Below are positions 32,298 through 42,155 of a stretch of 64,000 nt of DNA, piece after piece. This DNA is from Symbiodinium natans (Eukaryota; Sar; Dinophyceae; Suessiales; Symbiodiniaceae), in assembly GCA_905221605.1 (NCBI GenBank), contig CAJNDS010002340.1, forward strand, positions 53,501-117,500, in the 5' to 3' direction. The notes beneath the pieces are model-generated. The model was not told the DNA's origin. It worked only from the letters and a program-made list of their open reading frames with translations, and made no database searches. Both the position numbers and the translations under genes were made by a program. Numbering within the stretch: position 1 is the stretch's first letter; each line of letters begins with the position of its first letter.

Positions 32298-33044
32298 CTA
32301 GGCGCAATGGAAGTCGATCTCAGCAATCTCGCAGTAGCCATTGTCATGCGCTGGGCCTTTGCTCAAGCGCCAAAATGTCGGCAGCGTTGGCTCGCCAGGT
32401 GCTGCTTCAAAAGAGAAATGCTGCCAGTCACCTCGCTGTTCTGTATGGAACTCACCTACAAGCTCCCACGGACCATCCAGATCTCTTGAAACTTCAATGC
32501 GCAGTGACCGTGCCAAGTGCCCATAATTCCGATACTCTTCAGCACGCAAGCGAAGGCCATCGAATTGCACGGGCTGATCCACGCGGAAAACGCAGAAGGA
32601 GGGTCCGTCCGTGGGGAAGGTGCACCAAAAGGTCTCCGTACCCTCCTGCAGCATTTCCCAGGGGCTCCGCGTCGGCGTTTCCCAGGGGTTCCGCGACGCG
32701 TGCATAGAATTGGTGTATCTCCGATCACTGGAGTCGTAAGAAAGAAGCTTTCGCGGCCACCACTCTTTTCGAAGCACCAAAGCCAACAAGCTCTGCCCAC
32801 TGGCAAGGCCACAAGAAGCCACCGTTGATCCGTCTTTCAGCTCTCTCAAGTCAGCCTGCAGGCATACGTACCTATCGTCAGACAGCTTCAATTCTGAAGC
32901 TACGGCTTCTCGGATCACCGAAATATCGTCACCTCCGTGCATCTCCAAGCGCTCAACCACCGGCTCCCCGCTGGCACCATGAATGAAAAGCCAGACCCCG
33001 TCGCCGTTGTCACCGCCATGGTCGTCGTCTTTGGTAGCGCTCAT
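32298..33044 (-). CDS. Ubiquitin-like domain fused to a galactose-binding-like (F5/8-type) domain, intronless
   Basis: Single uninterrupted reading frame, 248 residues from the ATG at 33044 (MSATKDDD). A non-ATG start nine codons earlier is possible but unlikely. Residues about 17-92 look like a ubiquitin fold: a beta strand VWLFIHG, a helix ISVIREAVASEL, LKDGSTVASCGLASG and the closing strand SLLALVLRK. There is no C-terminal Gly-Gly, so it is a built-in domain, not a modifier. Residues about 130-248 look like a beta-sandwich ligand-binding domain of the discoidin or galactose-binding type: SLRIEVSRDLDGPWELVGEF, WQHFSFE and a closing YCEIAEIDFHC. This is the only gene of this size in the window with no introns and no telomeric repeats, in contrast to its neighbours, which suggests it may have been retroposed. 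Role unknown. Confidence 0.82.
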   Translation of the reverse strand: MSATKDDDHGGDNGDGVWLFIHGASGEPVVERLEMHGGDDISVIREAVASELKLSDDRYVCLQADLRELKDGSTVASCGLASGQSLLALVLRKEWWPRKLLSYDSSDRRYTNSMHASRNPWETPTRSPWEMLQEGTETFWCTFPTDGPSFCVFRVDQPVQFDGLRLRAEEYRNYGHLARSLRIEVSRDLDGPWELVGEFHTEQRGDWQHFSFEAAPGEPTLPTFWRLSKGPAHDNGYCEIAEIDFHCA

Positions 33045-33375
33045 ACAGCAAGATGAACACTGGTCCAAGGGTCCGTTCGCCCTGGCGCTGCTTAAATTGT
33101 GCCCTTACGAAGGAAACAACACCATGTCTCTACATACTCTGCTGCCTGAGTGGAGAACGCTCTCGGGGTTTAGGTCATTACTTAAATCCTCCAAACCCTG
33201 AAACCCAAACCCTAAACCCTTTGGACCCAAGCATGACATTAGGATTAACACATCCCCCCTAGAAAAAACACATTTCGAGGTTCTGTTGGAAGGGGGGCGT
33301 GGGCCGTTTAATAATAGGGAGATACGAGTCATCTGAACAAAAACGCATGTTTGCAACGCCCTCACTTTTCTTGCT

Positions 33376-33396
33376 CTTGAGCCAAAGATTACCGGA
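33376..33396 (-). promoter_or_regulatory. Possible decayed dinoflagellate spliced-leader relic
   Basis: Reads TCCGGTAATC-TTTGGCTCAAG on the minus strand. The last 11 bases equal the 3' half of the conserved 22-nt dinoflagellate spliced leader, and the first four equal its start. It lies about 330 bp upstream of the ATG of the intronless gene and on the same strand. In dinoflagellates, relics of this kind mark genes reinserted from trans-spliced mRNA. An 11-base match by chance in this window is uncommon but not impossible, and the middle of the leader does not match. Confidence 0.35.
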
Positions 33397-34011
33397 TTCT
33401 CACAGTGAAACAGTGGACATGAAAATAACAAATTAAACAAAACTGCGAAGAATCTCGAACTGCAAAGACGCCTGCGATGACCAATGGTCTCTGCCCTGTC
33501 AGCGTATTCCAACACATCCTAAACCCTAAAACCCTATACCCTAAACCCGAACCCCTAAACCCTAGACCCTAAACCCGTCATTCTACGAAGACGCGACGCA
33601 AGCAAGAGGAAGCAGAGAGCCCGCCGTCCTCTAGACTGTGACAGATCCGGCATGCCGACTTGATGACCTCTCAAAGGGTCTTATGAGCTGTAGGGTTTAG
33701 GGTTTAGGGTTTTAGGGTTTCGGGTTTAGGGTGGTTTAGGGTTTGGGATTTAGGGTTTAGGGTTCAGGGTTTAGGGTCAGAAGCCCTGGAGCTCCAGAGT
33801 GCATGATGATGCCACTTGGAGGTTCATGACATGGGAACATACGGGCCTAAAGAATTAGAATAGGGTGGGGGTGGGGGGGGGGGGGGGGGGGGGCGGGGGG
33901 GTTCTTACAGCATGCTTATATAGGGTGATTCCGACCCCGATAGTAGGTATAACTGGTGCTACAAGTGGGAGTAACTCTAGTTCAAAGCTGTCATAGCCTT
34001 CTTCTAGGCCC

Positions 34012-34103
34012 GGGAGTAACCTAGGAATAAAAAGGGTGCCCTTTTTGGTTTTAAGGGGATTATAAGGGAACCCCAACCCTAAAAAAGGAATAAACGGGCC
34101 TAC
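34012..34103. mobile_element. Family A element nested in a composite region
   Basis: GAGTAACCTAGGAATAAAAA ... CCCTTTTTGGTTTTAAGGGG ... GGCCTACTCCC. It lies between the two ends of a diverged family C element (33815-34262), next to a family J copy (34112-34220). Confidence 0.65.
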
Positions 34104-34111
34104 TCCCGGTC

Positions 34112-34220
34112 CTAGTATTTGCTTAGGGGCTGAATACCCTAGCCCAAAAAGGGTTAACCATCTATATATTGTAGGATTCTATATAGTCAACAAAAAGGTT
34201 AAAGGTTACCTACCCAGTCC
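34112..34220. mobile_element. Family J element
   Basis: Shares GCTGA-TACCC, GGCCC-AAAAAG and GTTAAAGGTTACCTAC with 37406-37500 and 53812-53875. Read on the minus strand it starts GTAACCTTTAACC and ends ACTAG, so it too has donor- and acceptor-like ends. Confidence 0.55.
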
Positions 34221-34512
34221 CTACGTTTAGGGCCTACTAACAACTACCCGTGAACCTTCAAGCAGACTTCCAATGGCTTTCGCTTCTGTGTTCACTGCAG
34301 ACCTCATTTAAACTGTTTAGGGGTTTCGGGGTTTAGGGGCTTAGGGGTTTAGGGGTTTAGGAGTTTCGGGGTTTAGGAGTTTAGAGTTTAGCAGTTTGGG
34401 GTTTAGGGTTTCGGGTTGAGGGTTTAGGGTTTAGGGAGCACCTCAAAGTGCTCCTTCTCCGGCCGGCGGAAGGGCCAACCAGCCTGCAGGCTACATGCCG
34501 CAGTGGTGACTT

Positions 34513-34905
34513 CGTGACTTCTGCTATACCAGCTTACGGTTTAGGGTTTAGGGTTTTGGGTTTTTGGTACTTCTGAAGGTTTAGGGGTTTCTGCTACACC
34601 AGCTTGAGGTTTAGGGTTTAGGGTTAAGGGCATTTGGTCTTTTTCAGGGTTTAGGGGTTTCTGCTATACCAGCTTGAAGTTTAGGGTTTAGGGTTTAGGG
34701 TTTAGTGTTTCGGGGTTTGGTTTTTTTTGTTTGTAGGGTTTAGGGGTTTCTGCTATACCAGCTTGAGGTTTAGGGTTTAGGGTTCAGGGTTTAGGGCATT
34801 TGGTAGTTTAAGGGTTTAGGGGTTTCTGCTCTTCCAGTTTGAGGTTTAGGGTTTAGGGTTTAGGGCATTGGGCAGTTTAGGGTTCAGGGATTTCTGCCTT
34901 GAGGT
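34513..34905 (+). repeat. Tandem hybrid of telomeric repeat and a unique 20-mer
   Basis: TTTCTGCTATACCAGCTTGA-like sequence recurs at about 34519, 34587, 34656, 34746, 34824 and 34889, each followed by two to four TTTAGGG units. The whole composite has been duplicated in tandem at roughly 70-90 bp spacing. Confidence 0.75.
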
Positions 34906-35103
34906 TAAGCTGGACGTAGGGCTTAGGGATGTTTAAGGGTTTAGAGTTTGGTGTATTAAGGGTTTAGGGGTTCAGGGTTTTTTTCGGGTAATTGGAGATG
35001 GGACATGGTGGAAGTAGGCAGGTAGATTTCGTATGACCCACAAACCTCCTCAGAGCACACTACAAGCCCCTCATCAAGCCCGCTTGCTTACTGTTGGCTA
35101 CTA

Positions 35104-35208
35104 GGGATTGAGGGAACGAGGTACCCTATATCCCCATATATATATATATATACCCTTTAAGGGATGATATAGGGCACCTGATTCCCTCATTCCCTACCAA
35201 CCAACAGT
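35104..35208. mobile_element. Family D element
   Basis: Inverted ends TGAGGGAACGAGGTACCCTA and AGGGCACCTGATTCCCTCAT around a TA repeat. Confidence 0.65.
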
Positions 35209-35650
35209 AACCAAGGGGCCCCTAAACCCTAAACCCTAAACCCGAAACCCGATGCCCTAAACCCTAAACCCTAAACCCGAAACCCTAAACCCTAAACCCG
35301 GGGGCTCTTCTCAGCTGGGGACCCAGCCTGGCTGTAGTTGGTGAGACGCACCAAGCGACATCGTCGATCGCTGCCCGCCATCAGCCTCCCCGACGTCGGG
35401 ACGAGGACGTTATAGGGTTTACCCTAAACCCTAAACCCTAAACCCTAAACCCTAAACCCTAAACCCTAAACCCTAAACCCTAAACCCGAGGTTTACCTGC
35501 AGGCTCCAATGTAGTCCCTTTTGGGATTAGCTATAGGGGATTCTCTGGTAAACTACCCCAGAAAGCTACTACATAGGAGCCCTCTGGGTATAGGAACCCT
35601 AAACCCTAAACCCCAAACCCCAAACCCTAAGCCCTAAACTTTCGATTTAG

Positions 35651-36029
35651 CGTTCGTGTTCACGTTACTCCTCCGGAGAATCTTTCGGCTCTGACGCGCA
35701 CCCCGAACGCGCGGAGCGCAGCGTCAAATGTGAAAGGTGTCAGGTGCACGTGGCCACGTCACAAGAAGTATATGTAAAAAAAACATAGAGAAATCAACAA
35801 ACAAACAAACAAACAAATACATACACAAAAATATATATATATATGTATATGTATGTATGTATGTAGAAATATATATATATATATATACATATTGTCTCGA
35901 GCAGGATACGTAAAATGCCGCGAAAGGCCTAGACCACACGCACGCGAGCTCCCCAGCGAGCCTTTCGAGCCGCGGCGCGGCGTGCGGCGTGCCAACTGCG
36001 GTTTTCAGCCCTGTACGCTTTACTAATTG
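35651..36029 (+). CDS. Two exons of an unrecognised gene around a TA-rich intron
   Basis: Exon 35651-35736 (after GATTTAG, ending AAAG|GTGTCAGG) encodes VRVHVTPPENLSALTRTPNA and more. Exon 35933-36029 (after GGCCTAG) encodes HTHASSPASLSSRGAACGVP and more. The junction is in frame through Asp. The intron carries ACAA and TA repeats. The second exon has very GC-rich third positions. No domain is recognised. It may continue into the open frame at 36073-36290. Confidence 0.5.
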
Positions 36030-36072
36030 GGTTTAGGGTTTAGGGTTTAGGGTTTAGGGTTGAGGGAATTAG

Positions 36073-36297
36073 GTGACTGATATCCGCCGATCTTATAACC
36101 ATAAGGGGGTAACATGGGCTTTCACCGGTCGGGTGTCCAAGGGTTCGGGTTTGAGGACGGGTACCGAGTCAGATGAATCAGTTGATACGGCACTTCCAGT
36201 GGACAGTAGTGGTACCGTTGAAAAAAGACCTTTTTCCCTCGTTTGGGGGAGGGTGTCCGTCCAAACACGTCGTGATGAAGCAAAAGACCCTAAACCC
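36073..36297 (+). CDS. Open frame, 75 codons, unrecognised, possibly the continuation of the gene at 35651
   Basis: Begins GTGACTGATATCC after a short telomeric array and stays open to CGTCGTGATGAAGCAAAAGA, running into another array. Polar composition with SDESVDTALPVDSSG. No family recognised. The frame after about 36290 is telomeric repeat and should not count as coding. Confidence 0.35.
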
Positions 36298-36563
36298 TAA
36301 ACCCGAAACCCTAGACCCTAAACCCTACCTGTTTCTGCTTGTGCTGCTTGCATGCAGACTACAGACATTGCCTGTGGCCGAGCCAAAAAGAGCAACAGTC
36401 GGCTGGAGCTGTCATTCTAAGCATGCCAGGGGCAGCAATCACATGCCTGCTTGTGCTGTACTTCTAGTCTTCCTTAAACCCTAAACCCCAATCCCGAATA
36501 TCCCTAAACCCTAAACCCTCTACCCTAAACCTTCTACCCTAAACCCCAAACCCCAAACCCTAA

Positions 36564-37019
36564 GCCCACACCTCTACATTCCAATTAGGCCTGCTGGAGG
36601 TAAGTCTCCAGAGGTACAAGCGGGAGCTTTGCATCAGAGTCCTGCAGGCCATCGAAAGACTCGATAGATGTGGGCAGAAATCGGGCAAATGGCGGAGATC
36701 AGCTTTCTTAGGGGTCCCTTTCTGCCTGTGTACAGGTAAGGTGGTGTTCAAGAACTCGAGTCTCCGGACCACAGAGCTGAATCAGGCAACCAGCGTTGGT
36801 CGGAATACGTCCCAATGGTCTTTCCCTTCTGGTCCCTACATATACTTTTACTACAAGGACCCCAAAACCGTATTCTACCTTCTAAGGCCCCTATATTGCG
36901 CCGGAGCTCCTCTTGAACCATTATGCAGGCGTCCGAGCCGTTCGACAGAGACAACCTGCAGGAGGCGCCGCACAGGGGAAAGCACAGGATTGTTTTTGAC
37001 TTCTTCCCCCGGTTCTTAG
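36564..37019 (+). CDS. Open frame with a helical N-terminal part, interrupted by a family G element
   Basis: Open for 151 codons. The coding-like part starts at TTAG|GCC (36588) and encodes LLEVSLQRYKRELCIRVLQA then IERLDRCGQKSGKWRR, a likely amphipathic helix. From about 36794 the frame runs into a family G element, so the real exon must end before it. A second coding-like stretch in another frame, 36923-37010, encodes EPFDRDNLQEAPHRGKHRIV and is followed by a family D element at 37021. Confidence 0.35.
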   Translation, partial: AHTSTFQLGLLEVSLQRYKRELCIRVLQAIERLDRCGQKSGKWRRSAFLGVPFCLCTGKVVFKNSSLRTTELNQATSVGRNTSQWSFPSGPYIYFYYKDPKTVFYLLRPLYCAGAPLEPLCRRPSRSTETTCRRRRTGESTGLFLTSSPGS

Positions 37020-37020
37020 A

Positions 37021-37118
37021 AGGGAATGAGGGAATTAGGGTATATCTATATATACTCTATATATATATATACCCTTTAAGGGATTACATGGGGTACCTCA
37101 TTCCCTCATTCCCTACTA
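37021..37118. mobile_element. Family D element
   Basis: Inverted ends GAATGAGGGAATTAGGGTAT and GGGGTACCTCATTCCCTCAT around TA repeats and CCCTTTAAGGGATTACA, as in the 35104 copy. Confidence 0.65.
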
Positions 37119-37188
37119 AGAATCAGCCAGTGATTCAGAACGCGCTTCATCCTCCTTGTTGAGGCTTAGGGTTTCAGGGTTTCAGTGC

Positions 37189-37207
<19 letters not shown>

Positions 37208-37222
<15 letters not shown>

Positions 37223-37325
37223 GGGGCCTGAATACAGTAATTAGAATACGGTTTTGGGGGTCAATTTCGTATAATTCCAAAGGGACCCTAAGGAAATACT
37301 GTTAGTAATTATTCCGACACCTGTA
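37208..37325. mobile_element. Family G element
   Basis: Ends GGGGCCTGAATACAGTAATT and AGTAATTATTCCGACACCTG are imperfect inverted repeats; interior ATTCCAAAGGGACCCTAAGG. Confidence 0.55.
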
Positions 37326-38074
37326 TTTTGGGTTTGGAGGGCACCAGGGGCTTGTGAAGGTTCAGGGGGGTACGGAATGAAACTAAGTGCATGTTCGGAA
37401 AGAAAAGACCTAGTTGCTGAGTACCCAGGCCCAAAAAAGCTGAACCTTGCAATTCTGGTAGGATTAAATATTTACCCCAAAACGTTAAAGGTTACCTACT
37501 CAGCCTAAGAAGAAGTACAGAAATCTGCAAAGACTGCTTAAGTAGCAAGGGACTCTAGAGGACGGCGATCCTAAGATTGGCAGCTCTTGCTGCTGCGATG
37601 AAATTTGGGGGCCGGAATCATTGCTGATAGGATTCCCTCATGGTCGGTCCCTTTATATAGATATTACAAACCCCACAAACCCTACTCTATTTATCCAGGC
37701 CCCCAAATTAGTTCGGCCGGATTGGGGATAATCCTGTCTTCCTGAAGACACCACGCCCTAAACCCTAAACCTAAACCCTGGACCCTAAACCCTGGGGTGG
37801 ATGAGGAGCCTTGGCTATGCAACAGATCTCGGCCAGCCAAGCACGACCCTTTGCAAGCCGAGGCGGAATCGTGTAAACCCCTGAACCCTGCACCATGAAC
37901 ACTCACCCTAAACCCTAAACCCTAAACCCAAAACCCCAAACCCTAAACCCTAAGCCCTAAACCCTCCACCCCTAAACCCTAAACCATGACTACAAGCTCA
38001 GACAACCCTCTATGGCCCATGCCAACGATCCCTGCCCTGTGCCGAAATGGGGAGAGGCGCGGGTGAGGCCTCAC

Positions 38075-39160
38075 CCGGCGACCATCCACCTTGTACATGT
38101 TGTCTTTGACATGGCGCACGACCTCAGGCTCTACCACCACAAGTGCCTGCAACTGCATATAGGGAAAAGTTAAGTGCACAAATGACAAGCCCAAACGAAT
38201 ATGCCACATAATATACATATGTATATATATATACACATACAAGTACAGAGATGGAAGTGTTTTCTCTCTCTCTACATATTATTGTTCTTCTTCTTCTTCT
38301 TATGATTATTGTTATTATTAATAGAACATATTATTACTATGATCCTTACATATATAGATATATACATACATATGATTTTTCCGCATACCTAGCTTCTCTG
38401 TTCGGAACCTGGGGGTTGCCAGCTGGTAGTGTAGTTGCCTGGCCCCATCTCTGGGAATCGGTCCAGCGGCGCGGCCTCGTCCTTGCGGAGCTTGTGGATG
38501 AGGTCTGACCTCACTAAACCCTAAACCCCAAACCCCAAACCCTAAACCCTAAACCCTAAACCCGAAACCCTCACATCGCAAGGCCTTTGTACTTGGAGGT
38601 TCATGGGCAGTTACAATTAAGGTTACAAATAAGGTAACTCGAATTGGCTATAACCATATTTGGGGTACTTATAGCCCTGCTTCTTTTTTACCCATGAACC
38701 TTCAAGTAGGGGTTTTGGAGCAGCCCTCAAGGCGAACATCGCAGCTCTGAGAAGTCTGCACTCGCTGGTCGATCTCATCGAGCTCAGCTACCTGGCATGG
38801 CCAGCGTTGCCAGGATGGGCTATAGTCCCCATAATCAACCCCCCATAAACCCTAAACCCTAAACCCTAAACCCATAATTTATGGGAATAAAGGGCCTTTT
38901 TTAAGGGGGGTTAGAGGGTCTAACAGCCCATCCTGGTGAGCTGAGGCCAACTTCCGTGTGCTCTAGACATGACAAGTTGGTAGGCATTGTGGCTTGAGTT
39001 TGCCACCCTAAACCCTAAACCCTAAACCCTAAACCCTAAACCCTAAACCCTAAACCCTAAACCCGGGCAAGCGCTGCCTGAGATGTGCCGGATGTAGTAC
39101 CTTCCAGCTCAGTCGTTTTCAGCAAGTCACCGATGGCAAGAAGACTTGCAACACATTGCT
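38075..39160 (-). CDS. Minus-strand multi-exon gene, unrecognised
   Basis: Four or five exons can be proposed. About 39150-39065: NVASLLAIGDLLKTTELEG. About 39008-38938: ANSSHNAYQLVMSRAHGSW. About 38790-38740: VAELDEIDQRVQTSQSCDV, coiled-coil-like. 38509 to about 38403: SDLIHKLRKDEAAPLDRFPE, then NYTTSWQPPG. 38152-38075: LQALVVVEPEVVRHVKDNM with a textbook pyrimidine-rich acceptor TTTTCCCTATATGCAG and donor CGG|GTGAGG. Introns contain a family H element, a family C element, telomeric arrays and TA repeats. Phase fits for some junctions but I could not fix every boundary. No domain is recognised. The exon at 38740-38790 is also open on the plus strand. Confidence 0.45.
38589..38708. mobile_element. 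Family C element inside an intron of the 38075-39160 gene
   Basis: Ends TACTTGGAGGTTCATGGGCA and ACCCATGAACCTTCAAGTAG. The final AAGTAG can serve as an acceptor in either orientation because the ends are inverted repeats. Confidence 0.6.
38809..38934. mobile_element. Family H element with a telomeric insert
   Basis: Inverted ends CCAGGATGGGCTATAGTCCC and CTAACAGCCCATCCTGG. CCCTAAA repeats (38846-38870) sit inside and CCCATAAT occurs on both sides (38828-38835, 38871-38878). A partial array-free copy lies at 49246-49311. Confidence 0.65.
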
Positions 39161-39338
39161 AGGGACTTATAAAATCATGCTTACTAGTGTTGCTGTGATT
39201 ATTGTGCGTATTCGTACTAGTAATGGTGTTAGTAAGTATTCGTCTAAGTATCAGTACAAGGTTTTTCGTACTGCGAATGTTGCTACTACAACCATATAAT
39301 AGTGATTGCTATCTTGTCATGATGAAAACTGCCATGTC

Positions 39339-39430
39339 TTAGCAGTACTCTACTGAGAGTTCTGAGCGGCACGGTCTGACGGCACAGTGCTTGCAGATCG
39401 GGTTGACTTGGTCCTCGGATGCAAAAGGTT
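39339..39430 (-). CDS. Terminal exon candidate, Cys-rich
   Basis: After CATCCGAG the frame encodes DQVNPICKHCAVRPCRSELS then VEYC and a stop. Four cysteines within eleven residues could bind metal. The region upstream is a poor AAAGG-type repeat and a short telomeric array. Confidence 0.35.
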
Positions 39431-39745
39431 TAGGGTTTAGATAGGGTTTAGAGTAAAAGGTAAAAGGTAAAGGAAAAAGGAAAACAGTAAGAAGTAAAAG
39501 GTAAAAGGTAGGTTCCCGTTCTAGCAACGGGTCCCCTTTCAAGAGACTCCTATCCCATGGCCCATCCCTCCCTAAAACCCTAAACCCTAAACCCCAAACC
39601 CTAAACCCTAAACCCTAAACCCCAAACCCTAAACCCTAAACCCTAAACCCTGAATAAGGCTCTTCCCATCGGACGAAGGTTTGGGTTTCTATGCCTAGAG
39701 GCGGGGGGGGGGGCCGTTTGCCATTCCGGAGCCCGAAACTTGATC

Positions 39746-39813
39746 AGGGTTTAGGGTTTAGGGTTTAGGGTTTAGGGTTTAGGGTTTAGGGTTTAGGGTT
39801 TAGGGTTTAGGGT

Positions 39814-39859
<46 letters not shown>

Positions 39860-39892
39860 GGTTTAGGGTTTAGGGTTTAGGGTTTAGGGTGT
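39746..39892 (+). repeat. Telomeric array with a homogeneous TTGAGGG core
   Basis: TTTAGGG units on both sides of seven consecutive TTGAGGG units (39811-39859). Confidence 0.9.
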
Positions 39893-40069
39893 GTCAGGGG
39901 AGGGCGCGCGCTCGGGTGTGAAACACCCCGGGCCGCGCGCTCGCGTTGCCCGTCAACCCACCCCGGCCACCCAAACTACACTCTATTAGGGTTTAGGGTT
40001 TATGGAATATACTTTCTTGTGCTCTGATGCTTGCTTTGATGTTTTTAAAGTTGCGCTGTTAGGGTTTAA

Positions 40070-40770
40070 GCTAGGGTTGGGGGTAGCCTCGGCCCTTTTC
40101 GGGCCTTCGGCGTGTCAGGGCCCGTAGAGGCCCTTATTTATTTGAAGGTCAGGGAAACCCTTTGTGTCTGCTCCTGGATTCCCCTTCTTTAAGGGCCTCA
40201 ATTAAGCATCGATTTCACTACCAAAAAATCGCATTTTTCATTGCGGGTACGGGCATCCTGGGGTCCCCCTTCTTTTAGGGGGCCTTTTGAAGCCTTTTGA
40301 AGCATTTTGGTGGCTCTCGGGGTCTCTCGGGGCCTTGTTCGGACCTTCGGCGTGTCAGGGGCCGTAGAGGCTTTATTCATTCAAAGGTCAGGGAACCTAT
40401 TAATGAGTTTTTCGCCAATGAGTATTTCAATCGCTAGGGTTTAAGCTCGGGTTCGGGGTAGCCTCGGCCCTTTTCGGGCCTTCAGCAAGTTAGGGCCCGT
40501 AGAGGCCCTTATTTGCTTGAAGGCCTTCGCAGGGTTTTGCGGTGTTAGGGTTTAAGCTGGGGTTCGGGGTAGCCTCGGCCCCTTTCGGGCCTTCGGCACG
40601 TTAGGGCCCGTAGAGGCCCTTATTTGCTTGAAGGCCGTCGTAGGGTTTTGCGGTGTTAGGGTTTAGGCTGGGGTTCGGGGTAGCCTCGGTCCTTTTCGGA
40701 CCTTCGGCACGTCAGGGCCCGTAGAGGTCCTTGCTGATTTCGGGGGAATCATCGATTTCAGTACTAAAAA
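40070..40770 (+). repeat. GC-rich 111-bp tandem repeat
   Basis: The unit starts TAGGGTTTAAGC at 40070, 40435, 40546 and 40657; the last three are exactly 111 bp apart. It contains GGCCCTTTTCGGGCC and GGGCCCGTAGAGGCCC hairpins. A second shared block (ATTTTTCATTGCGGG) occurs at about 40232 and 40778. Confidence 0.8.
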
Positions 40771-41132
40771 AGAACATTTTTCATTGCGGGCAGGGGTGCC
40801 TAAAACCGGGGCCCTTGGTCTGGGGAGCCAAGGGGGTCCGGGGGCCCTTGGCCGGGGGGCCCTTGGCCCGGGAACCCCTTGGCCCTTGGCTGGGGGGCCC
40901 AAAATCCAAAAACCCGTCGTCACGAAATTGAGCAAGCCTGCCTTGGACCCCTCGCCAGCCTCCTGGTCCAGGAATCCAGCTACCAGGGGCCGGGGGCCCC
41001 CGGGGGGCGCCCGGCCCAAACCCTGAACCGCAAAGGGACAAGGTGGTCTGGGTGCCGGCCATCCCTTAGCCGAGTACTGACGTTGTCGTAAAAAAGGCCG
41101 ATGTCCGTTGGCCCCAGGACAGACGGTGAGGC

Positions 41133-41231
41133 TTAACCCTCACCTTTCCGTTTCTCTTTTCGCTTGGGCGCTCGAGCTGTAAGGCCCTCGGCCGAGCGTT
41201 CGGGGTCTGTCGCTCGACGGAAGCGACCCCT
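41133..41231 (-). CDS. Exon candidate, basic
   Basis: Minus frame encodes RFRRATDPERSAEGLTARAP then KRKEKRK and ends AAAG|GTGAGGG, a good donor. Basic tail resembles a nuclear-localisation stretch. Lies between the 111-bp satellite and a long telomeric array. Confidence 0.35.
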   Translation of the reverse strand, partial: RGRFRRATDPERSAEGLTARAPKRKEKRKGEG

Positions 41232-41238
41232 CACTTAG

Positions 41239-41350
41239 TTTAGGGTTTAGGGTTTAGGGTTTAGGGTTTAGGGTTTAGGGTTTAGGGTTTAGGGTTTAGG
41301 GTTTAGGGTTTAGGGTTTAGGGTTTAGGGTTTAGGGTTTAGGGTTTAGGG
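41239..41350 (+). repeat. Perfect TTTAGGG array
   Basis: Sixteen units with no variants, followed after 110 bp by a CCCCAAA array (41462-41511) of the opposite orientation. Confidence 0.9.
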
Positions 41351-42055
41351 TCTTGCTGGCTGTGGGGTTTCGGTCATGAGCCACTTAAAGACTTGTGACT
41401 AAAGTTATCCCGCTAAGAGCCCCAGTTATAACTTACCCATGAACCTCCAAGTAGGGCTTCTGACCCCAAACCCCAAACCCCAAACCCCAAACCCCAAACC
41501 CCAAACCCCAAACCCTAAACCCTGTTTAGGCAAGGGGTCGTTTGCCATTCCGGAGCCCGGAACCTGATCTTTTGTTTGGCTGTTGGGTTTTGGTCAAGAA
41601 GCACTTATGACTATAGTTTCCCACTAAGAACCCCACAAGTAGGGCTTCTGACCCCAAACCCTAAACCCTAAACCCAAAACCCCCTAAACCCTGTTTAGGC
41701 AACTCTGAGGCACTGGCGCGCTGGCGACCTGGATCTTCTCAGGCGCGCCTCCGGACTTGCAGTCCTCGACTTACCGGGGGGTTTAGGGGTTTAGGGGGTT
41801 TTGGGGTTTAGGGGGTTAGGGGCTTAGGGGGTTAGGGGGTTTGGGGGTTTAGGGGCTTAGGGTGGTTCACGTGGCATGCCGAGTTTGTAGGGCTGATAGG
41901 CTTTATATGGTTTGCGGTCGCTTTAGGTTTAGGGCTTTAGGGTCTGAGGGCTAAGGGTTTCTAGGGTTATAGGGTTTGTGGCATAAGTAGGGTTTAATTT
42001 TAGAGTTTCTAGGGTTTATAGGGTTTGCAGGGTTTGTAGAGGTTTGTAGAGTTCC

Positions 42056-42155
42056 CGGCTTGAAGGGTGGGCTGTAGATGCACGAGGCGCGTGGGAAGCC
42101 AAGAACACAGCAACGCTGGGAGCCCCACGGCTTTGCACAGGTCTCCTTCTCTGCA
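42056..42155 (-). CDS. Exon candidate, Cys-containing
   Basis: After AAAGCGAG the frame encodes DAEKETCAKPWGSQRCCVLG then FPRASCIYSPPFK, with mostly G/C third positions. A second candidate on the same strand, 41773-41706, encodes EDCKSGGAPEKIQVASAPVP. Both are flanked by degenerate telomeric repeats. Confidence 0.35.

Noticed and set aside
32261-32828. Plus-strand frame of 148 codons opposite the ubiquitin-like/galactose-binding-like gene
   Set aside because: The minus frame is longer and shows two domain patterns; the plus frame is low in hydrophobic residues and has no recognisable motif.
20780-36390. Other GAGCCAAA matches as spliced-leader relics (20783, 36381)
   Set aside because: Only eight bases match and neither has the leader start nor a gene in the right position.
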